A stretch of DNA of 64,000 nucleotides from Corbicula japonica (Eukaryota; Mollusca; Bivalvia; Venerida; Cyrenidae): the NCBI GenBank assembly GCA_038501625.1, contig JAZAYU010000034.1, positions 5,306,467 through 5,370,466 of the forward strand, given 5' to 3'. The position numbers and the translations under genes were made by a program. Below, in pieces: positions 57,211-64,000 of the stretch (position 1 is the stretch's first letter; each line of letters starts with the position of its first letter). Below the pieces are notes generated by a model. The model worked only from the letters and a program-made list of their open reading frames with translations, searched no databases and had not been told where the DNA came from.

Positions 57211-57437
57211 TCAATACATGTCTTTCAACTTTTTCTTTAGTTCTTTTTTCTCCCTCCTGGCTTCGCTCTTCAATCTGGCACCCTCGTAGTCGAACATACG
57301 TATATCCGGTATCATTAACACTGCCACGAGCATGCTAAACGCACCGGCAAGCAATGTTAGACCCATCGACCAGTAGACGTAATGGTTTGCCGGAAGATTC
57401 AACGTCCAAGTTATCATGCCGGCTATGATCGATGCCA
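57211..57437 (-). CDS. claudin/PMP22-superfamily tetraspan protein, exon 3 (TM3-loop-TM4 and tail)
   Basis: 227-nt terminal exon. The acceptor TTTTTCAG lies just above 57437, it enters in phase 1, and it ends at TGA (57211-57213). It encodes about residues 125-199: the end of TM3 (LASIIAGMITWTL), a short extracellular loop, TM4 (YWSMGLTLLAGAFSMLVAVL), and a 36-residue cytosolic tail. The tail is strongly charged (LKSEARREKKELKKKLKDMY) and probably helical. There is no PDZ-binding YV end, unlike most vertebrate claudins. Confidence 0.88.
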
Positions 57438-57724
57438 CTGAAAAATAACATACAAAGTTAAAACAACACTGAATCCGAACATGAAAGCGAAAGATTTTGT
57501 TGATATATTTTAACTATATGCTCCGATCATTTTACTCTGATTTTTACATAAATTATATGCCAATTTAATACATAAAATATTCTCAAAGTTAGAAACATAA
57601 AATATTATCAAAATTTTCATTGTGTCTAAATTTTAAAGCGTTATAAAAAGCATTTTACAATTTTGTGACACGTTTATGCTTTTAAACAAAAATGTTGTTT
57701 GCCGCAAAATTGATGACAACTTAC
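57438..57724 (-). other. intron 2 of the claudin-like gene
   Basis: 287-bp AT-rich intron with GT...AG borders; no embedded feature. Confidence 0.8.
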
Positions 57725-57871
57725 ACGATGTGAAAGAAAGTACCATAACCCAGCAAGCGACTTTCTGTGTCCGAGCTCCTGGTGATGTTACGTAGAAGAA
57801 ACTCAACGTGAAAGCAAGTGTCATATAAAGGAGAACTTTACACTCGAGGACTTGGGTGGCAGTCAGCAAGC
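57725..57871 (-). CDS. claudin/PMP22-superfamily protein, exon 2 (TM2 and TM3)
   Basis: 147-nt exon, phase 1 at both ends. The acceptor ACGTACAG lies above 57871 and the donor GTAAGT below 57725. It encodes about residues 76-125: TATQVLECKVLLYMTLAFTL (TM2, beginning right after the first extracellular loop), a short cytosolic loop with Arg/Lys (GARTQK), then the start of TM3 (VACWVMVLSFTS). Confidence 0.88.
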
Positions 57872-58311
57872 CTGTACGTGATAACATAGTATTTTAAAAT
57901 GTTAAATAATACAGAAGAATAAAGAATGCTTCATAGTTGTAGTTGTACACCACACATTATTCAAAAGTTACTGACTTAGTGATAAAAATGGTTAAATGAT
58001 ATGTATTTTAATTATCGTGAAGTTAGAAGTTGGGCATTCCGTCAGCGTGAAGTTGGCAGTATGGTTAACCGAAAATGGCAGTCTTGCAGCCTGGCAGCGG
58101 CAGTTTTGCAGTCAGGCAGCCCAATAGCGTTGCAAGACTGCCAACTTCACGATATTGTATTTTATTAATCCTGTTCAGATGAAGTCTTTGCGTTGCTCCT
58201 TCTGAAGAACAATTTTTAGCTTGAAATCAAGGCATTTTATATATTAATAAATATTCATTTTATATTTATTGACCATGTTGTTTAATAAGTAACTATCGAT
58301 ATTCAACTCAC
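57872..58311 (-). other. intron 1 of the claudin-like gene, with a small foldback repeat
   Basis: 440-bp intron. About 58010-58165 is an imperfect palindrome. Confidence 0.75.
58010..58165. repeat. imperfect palindromic repeat (MITE-like)
   Basis: ATTTTAATTATCGTGAAGTT at the left pairs with AACTTCACGATATTGTATTT at the right. GGCAGTCTTGCAGCCTGGCA and related GGCAGTTTTGCAGTCAGGCA lie inside. Confidence 0.75.
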
Positions 58312-58537
58312 GGGTTTTATAGCTGGCTGGCATCGTAGCACCGACACACGGGCTCGAGAGACTTCCAGAGCAGTTCACAATTTGCCACAGACCAATCGAC
58401 ACGTTCACGGTGTTGCTGATCGTGCTAGTTTTCATCCAATACGGTGTGCCGATACCGGCACAATGAATTGCTATAGCCGGGAACAACAAAACAAACGCAC
58501 CCTTTGCCCACCACGACGCACGTCCGCAAAACGGCAT
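58312..58537 (-). CDS. claudin/PMP22-superfamily tetraspan protein, exon 1 (TM1 and first extracellular loop)
   Basis: ATG at 58535-58537; 226 nt ending in phase 1 at donor GTGAGT. Together with 57725-57871 and 57211-57437 it makes an exact 600-nt reading frame (199 residues plus stop). MPFCGRASWWAKGAFVLLFP begins a short cytosolic N-terminus and TM1. The first extracellular loop follows: TPYW, then IGLWQIVNCSGSLSSPC. The W...GLW...C...C pattern is the claudin-superfamily signature, in which the two cysteines form a disulphide. Family members act as junctional barriers/pores or as growth-arrest-type membrane proteins; which role applies here cannot be told. The gene lies upstream of the TRPC coding exons on the same strand. 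Confidence 0.88.
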
Positions 58538-58962
58538 GATTTAGATATTACAAAAAATTATGGTATTACAATAATAAAAGTTATACTTTTTCAACAGATT
58601 ATAAATTTCATATTTCCGTGATAGTTTATACACGTTTACATTTTTTTTCTGTTTCTAGGCTTCAACATTAATTAATCCAAAACAATGTAGAACCTGCTTT
58701 AAAAAACAAACCAAGAAAGTATTTTAATATCACTATTACTGTAGTGAGTTATTGTATATTTTTGAAAGTTTAATAACGGGTCATTAATCATTGTTCTAAG
58801 GGTTACTCTGTTTTACAATAAAGTTATTGTTTAAGTTAAACATAATGAAACAGATCGATTTCGTTTCCTATTTCAGACACAAGTAGACAGTCTAGTGTTA
58901 ATGACAAGTTATTTCGATGAAACTTAATAAACTACTTCGTGATGATTTACCTCCAAGAACTT

Positions 58963-59114
58963 CAGGGCTGAAGGTTATAAAGCTGAGATTGGAAACCAGT
59001 CTCAAATCTCAAGCATCTGATTGGCTGAAATGGCGACTGGTCGCCATTTCAGCCATTCAGATGCTTGAGATTTGAGACTGGTTTCCATGCTCAGTTTTAT
59101 AACCTTGGGCACTG
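58963..59114. repeat. palindromic MITE copy, about 430 bp upstream of the claudin-like start codon
   Basis: CAGGGCTGAAGGTTATAAAG ... GGCGACTGGTCGCC centre ... TTTTATAACCTTGGGCACTG. It shows both alternative ends of the family (GGGCTGAAGG and CCTTGGGCAC) on one copy. Confidence 0.92.
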
Positions 59115-59662
59115 CTAAATATAGCACAAGTATTTTCGAAAACAGTTAAGGTTTTATATCTAAATCTTTATTGAAAAAAGTGTAATATTCGTATCAGGAA
59201 TGGCCACATCCAGAAAACAAAATCTCCCATACAGACAAATTGTGGAGAGGAAATAAAGAATGTCTGACTTGACAGTCGGAACTCGTCTAAAATAGTAACA
59301 AAACCACCGAAAAGTAGTTCTAATGTTACACAGCTCCTGTTAAAATACAGATATTTGTTAATCTTGAAATGCCGTGCAAAACAATAAAAACTTAGTAACT
59401 GGACACAGTATAAATTTGTGCATTCTCTTTTATCTTCGTTTCGACGCCTATTCAACATTTGTATTTTATAAATGTTTAATACTTCACTAGAAGTAAACAG
59501 TACAAAATATTTAAATAAAATTATGAAATAAGTGTCTAAAGAAAGTAACTGATTATAGATAATCAGGAAGTCGAGTGCAAATCGTGTTACACTGTTCTAC
59601 TTCAATTTAAAATATGTTAGTTGTTTTATATTGTTAATAATAATTTTGTTTAAGGGGTCACT
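59115..59662. other. intergenic stretch, nothing recognised
   Basis: The 96-codon minus ORF at 59168-59458 lacks recognisable features. Confidence 0.5.
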
Positions 59663-60094
59663 AAGATTGCAAATGGCGAAATCTGACTAACATTTCAAAA
59701 ATGAATTTTGGGGAAAAAACCTATTGTCTCCTTGATTTTAGTAAAGAAATGTATTTATCTAAGGATGCACTAATGTTTGCAAGCTCAATTTAGTCTAATG
59801 CATGTTCTAATTACCAAGCACATACTAAAACAAAAGAAAACCGTTTGCATGAGAACTCCGTGGACAATATACCAAAGCAACTCATACCTGAAATATGTTT
59901 ATGCTCGTCTACAATGTTAAGTGCCAATTCGTCAAAATAATGTTAGGGTTTTCAAAAAAATTGAAAGAATATATTGTGCTTGCAAACATTAGTACATACT
60001 TAGATAAATACATTTCTTCACTAAAATCAATGTAGCAATCAGTATTTCCTCCATTTTTTTTAAATTTTAGCAAATGTTTGCCATTTGCAATCTT
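59663..60094. mobile_element. foldback element (432 bp, about 120-bp arms)
   Basis: The left arm starts AAGATTGCAAATGGCGAAAT and passes through TTTTAGTAAAGAAATGTATT and CTAATGTTTGCAAGC. It pairs with 59976-60094, which ends GCCATTTGCAATCTT. The arm pairing is imperfect in its outer half and strong in its inner half. No TSD is recognisable. Confidence 0.82.
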
Positions 60095-61550
60095 ATTTAT
60101 ACCCTAAAAGAGATAATTTTCTACAATTTGTTCCGAATTTTTTGTAGTTACCTGATTTCCACATTAGAAAATGACATGATATCGGAATGGTCTATATACA
60201 TTGTGATAATACTGGAGTGTTTGGAACAAACAAGCTCTTGCACGTAACCCACATTAAAAAAATACTGCAACAGAAACCCCTTACAGAACAGTTCTGTAAA
60301 ACTATTTATCGGCACAAAGGCAAAAACGTTTTCACTGAGAAAACTCAGCTGGCACAGAAAACATAAATCTAATACAAAGACGTGCAATTCAGTTGCAACA
60401 GTAATTATGTAGGAAATACATTTTCGATGAGCATCTTCGGTTAGCAATAAAAAACATCAAAAATGTCCACACCCAAAAGACACAATCTCCCCATAAAGTC
60501 AAATGTACAGAGAAAATGACAGCGTATGTTTAAAATTCATGTTCGATCATTAACAGCAAATACAACGCAAATAAAAAAAACAAACTAGGAGTTACCAATT
60601 TAGAATGATCAGTGGCCAAACTGCCACTTGAGGGTTAAACAGGGGACAAAGATTATAAACTGAGGACAAACAAGCACACGCTGGATTGATCGACTCAACA
60701 ATTCCACAACTACACAAATTTGCATACAAAATCCCACAATCACACATCACATAAGTAGCTAAAGACAAAGTCAAGCAAAATAGGTAGGAAACGGGTAACC
60801 TAACTGTGTCATGGAACCTGGAGAAACTTATCGAGGTTCTATGTTCTTTTTGACAAGACTTCCCTAGTAACCTTCATAAGTATAGACCTTCGTGCAAACA
60901 AAGAGGTAAGCAAACCGATCAAGTGTATAGATCACCAAGCATCCAGAACTCGGTATATTAAAATCTTAGTAGCATTTCTTTTTAAATTTGCAGATGGTTT
61001 CATTCTTATAATTCTCATATGTTGAATACAATACATATTTTGAACAGTTTTATACGAATAAACATTTTCAAAATTGAAAACGTTGTATTTAATTCTCCAT
61101 TTACATCGAATATCGTCTATGTTTTACTTTTATTGTTTGAATCGATACCGAAAAATTCTAGGACTAGGTAAAGAGACACCGTGACACTAGATTTTGATAT
61201 TGGGTGAATACGAATTTTTGATTTAGAAAACTTTTAAGGGCATTAAAATGTCAACCGGATAAACGGTATTTTAAAACAAATACAAGATAGTTTGAAATTG
61301 TAAAAGAAATATGTCCATTCATTACAAAATTCATTTCATTAGGATATGATTATGTGATTGATAATGGAATTCAAAATGTTAATAGTTTCATGCTTTGTCA
61401 GAGTCCACTGCGTTTATTCTTGTTGTGAGTTTCTAGCCCTTTCTATTTGGCATAATTGTAAGTTGAAGATAGGTGAAGGAACTATGTATAACAAATTACT
61501 CTTAGATAAGGGGATTTATTCTATAAAAGTTTGGTTAAAAAAAACAAGTG
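60095..61550. other. stretch without a supported gene
   Basis: The minus ORFs at 60148-60447 and 60592-60774 show no recognisable domain, and there is no strong repeat. Confidence 0.5.
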
Positions 61551-61554
61551 TAAA

Positions 61555-61725
61555 TTCCAAGGCGGTATCCCCAAAGGTTATCTTTTTCGTCAATTGTTTG
61601 TGGCGTCTTATTTGAATTGACATACTTAAAACAACATGCTCTCTCTTCCCCTCTTCTTTTTCGCTGATTGGGGAGGCTGTGTTTTGTGAGTGTGGCGATT
61701 CCTGATATGCATATTTTACTCTTTT
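61555..61725 (+). repeat. SINE-like repeat, 3' part
   Basis: CCAAGGCGGTATCCCCAAAG ... GTGGCGTCTTATTTGAATTG ... GAGGCTGTGTTTTGTGAGTG. It matches 52300-52470 and 3283-3425. Confidence 0.8.
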
Positions 61726-62017
61726 TTAATAATAATTGTTTAAACCAACTCACTATCAGCTGCTACAGTATACTATACTGGAGACCAGACTAGTCACCCT
61801 TCCTCACGTGACTAGACACGTGATCATTTTCCTTTCATCGCCGACAGTCTTTGGGTGCTTGGTGTCATTCGCGGACAATACCGCTGTCGCTTTGAATTTT
61901 AACACCGTCAAATGTAAATTATGAATAAAAAATATTAAAATGCAATGTAGGTAGGCGGCAAACCCGGGACAAAACCTTAATTAAATGAAATAATGTGCAT
62001 TTCCATGGTGCATAGGC

Positions 62018-62100
62018 GCTCAAACCGAGCATGTAAAATTTTCATATTTGTCGTGTTTGCTGGCTTTAAAAGTTCCCTTTTCATCTATTTTAAACCGACC
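62018..62100 (-). repeat. 230-bp interspersed repeat, inverted partial copy
   Basis: GCTCAAACCGAGCATGTAAA ... GTTCCCTTTTCATCTATTTT is the reverse complement of about 4080-4155. Confidence 0.65.
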
Positions 62101-62273
62101 CTTGCAATATTCTATATTGTCAGATCCTGTTTCCTTTTCATCTATTAAGAACTTGGCGAATACTCCAAAAAAATATATTCATTCTAATTAGAAGAACGGT
62201 GTAAGCATGAAAAATAATCTCTAAAAGGAAGCAAACTGATAAAAAAAAGGCAAAAACTATTGAAGTTCATTAC

Positions 62274-62309
62274 CTGTTTCGCGACCCTAGACCATGAATT
62301 CACAGCCAT
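62274..62309 (-). CDS. weak candidate short first exon
   Basis: ATG at 62307-62309 in a good AAACATGGC context, 12 codons (MAVNSWSRVAKQ), then donor CAG|GTAATG in phase 0. If real, it could be yet another alternative first exon for the gene(s) downstream on the minus strand. It is short enough to be chance. Confidence 0.22.
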
Positions 62310-64000
62310 GTTTAAATCCAGATGTTCGTTCCAAACTGCAGGATGATCTAGTTACAGATAAAGTCCAAACTTGCTCGCTATTCTATGCCATTTGTATCAC
62401 AAAACGTATTTCTTTAACTAAGCCGAAGCAATATAAAGTTTCTTCGAACGGAGGAAAAGCTTCGATCAAACAAACGTGTTAAAAGGTGTAATTAATCTCA
62501 TGCATGAAGAACTACCATTTTAATATAACTGAGTACTAATAGTTATTGAAAAATTCCCTTATGCATTGTTTATAAACCCATTGTCATTGGAATTACTGTT
62601 GAAATGAAAAGAAGAAGTGAGAAGATCAGTCACTGTTGCCATGACTATATGGTATTTGTGTTTAGTAATTCAATTATTCTAATAAACATGCTGACCTGGG
62701 GAAGTACGAATTTCACATAATTGGTGATACTGATATACAGGCAGTTATAAAGAATCTTTATGTCATTTAGTATTATAATGTATCAGTCAGAGAGAACTTT
62801 TGTATAGAAACAGAAAACTAAATACTGAAAGCATATGACACGACATCAGTATTTATCGTTTTAATAAGAATCTTGGTAAAACTGAAATCTTTTGTCATAT
62901 CTAACAGAAAAAGAGACATTCGTTAATTTTTTAAATACTATATGCACACACATTCATGACATTTCTTAAACAACAATCAAAGACAAAACATGTCATCCCA
63001 CATTAAATGTCAATTATTTCATTTCAAACATGAGCGTGTATTGCACATATCATATACTATTATTGAATCAAACTTCAAACACAATCTTGACATTTTCACT
63101 CTAGTTCTTTATTGGTTAATTATTGCTAAGAAACGGAAAAAAAACAACAACAGTTGTTCCTTCAGAGAAGATACAAATGCAAAAGCAATACTTAATGTGT
63201 AGCCTAATACCAGAGTTTCAGTTTTACTATAGCAGAAAAAAAACATTGTAATGTGTGAAAAGACAAACTGATTTAATTAATCATTGGTAATGCGCATGTG
63301 CGAAATTGCGATTTTTTTGCGGAGGAATAATTTTATTATTCGTTTTAATTGTTTCTTCTTTAGAAATTGTTAACATTAGGTCCATTTCCCAGTTTATTGG
63401 TAAATCGGCATATATTAATTGCCTATGGCTATTAACAATAACGTAAGAGATATGGCCAAGACATTTTCACAAACATATATTATACACATATAAAGTAACA
63501 GATCAATATAAGCGATAAGATACAAAATAAAACAGATAAATTTTCACAGAAACAGACAAAGAACAAAGAAAGAAATACAGGAAGAAGCTTTGGAATGGCA
63601 CAAATAGCTTAGAAGCAGGTAAATTAACATTTACATCAGCATACGTTTTCCCTTTCTCTAATTGATAGCACTGTTAATAAACTTATCTGTATTTCTAATT
63701 TTACGTGCATTGTTTTGCGCGATAAAAAAAACTTAATAGCTGTTTTAATTGTTGGTCAGGGTTGATAATCTAAAGTACTGTATGTGTTATTGACTGTTAA
63801 CGGAACAGCACAGCAGGAAATAAAACTCTGATTAAATGACATTTTGAGTGCAAAGTTAACAGAAATGATGCTATTGATATGAGTTTCTTATTTTTCACTT
63901 AAAACTATACATTGTTGTTATCCTTAAGCACGGTAGTATACCCTGACAAGTATTGGTTTTCAATGCTGTTTCAATTACTATTGCTGTTGTTACCAAGACA
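62310..64000. other. right-edge stretch, nothing recognised
   Basis: AT-rich sequence. No coding exon, tandem or inverted repeat that I can support. Confidence 0.5.

Noticed and set aside
62294..62482. Plus-strand ORF MNSQPCLNPDVRSKLQ...
   Set aside because: No recognisable domain; it overlaps the minus-strand candidate first exon and has no splice or promoter support.

Overview
The window looks like animal nuclear DNA, most likely from a bivalve mollusc. It is AT-rich with very sparse short exons, long introns, many foldback elements and MITEs, microsatellites, and several non-LTR retrotransposon remnants. The bivalve assignment is an inference from the style of the repeats; the two host genes show only that this is an animal.

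Host genes. Both recognised genes run on the minus strand. The main one is a TRPC-type cation channel. Seven splice-compatible coding exons (40121-40399, 8005-8496, 5429-5602, 4543-4713, 2963-3092, 1740-1880, 1207-1346) encode the N-terminal ankyrin repeats, the TRPC zinc-binding motif, the TRP_2/linker domain and the membrane segments through S3. The S4-S6/pore/TRP-box part lies off the left edge. Up to three further short ATG-bearing exons farther upstream (about 44.5 kb, 55.4 kb and 62.3 kb) end in phase-0 donors and could be alternative first exons joined to an internal acceptor at 40279, so the transcription unit may cover most of the window. The second gene, 57211-58537, is a complete three-exon gene for a 199-residue four-pass membrane protein of the claudin/PMP22 superfamily.

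Mobile DNA fills the 31.6-kb first intron of the channel gene. From left to right:
- 8582-12474: a 3.9-kb Polinton/Maverick-like remnant with about 350-bp terminal inverted repeats (TIRs), 5'-AG/CT-3' ends and a 6-bp target-site duplication (TSD). It holds decayed coding remnants and three tandem arrays.
- 12640-13690: a decayed L1/Tx1-like LINE.
- 14178-15604: a 5'-truncated LINE with visible TSDs; a second, 120-bp copy of the same family lies at 47582-47701.
- 22560-24112: a hAT-like element.
- 24729-25980: a foldback element with an 8-bp TSD, interrupted by a nested 342-bp insertion with its own 11-bp TSD.
- 27120-30768: a CR1-like LINE whose ORF carries a 2A 'ribosome-skipping' motif and a PHD finger ahead of the endonuclease and reverse transcriptase.
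- 34921-36888: a large foldback element with 600-bp arms that encloses a C2H2 zinc-finger ORF flanked by splice-like signals.

A roughly 150-bp, almost perfectly palindromic MITE recurs at least a dozen times across the window, and several other small palindromic or SINE-like families are also multi-copy. The rest (about 30.8-33.4, 39.1-40.1, 40.4-42.4, 48.7-51.1, 52.5-54.2 and 62.3-64 kb) shows no gene or structured repeat that I can support.
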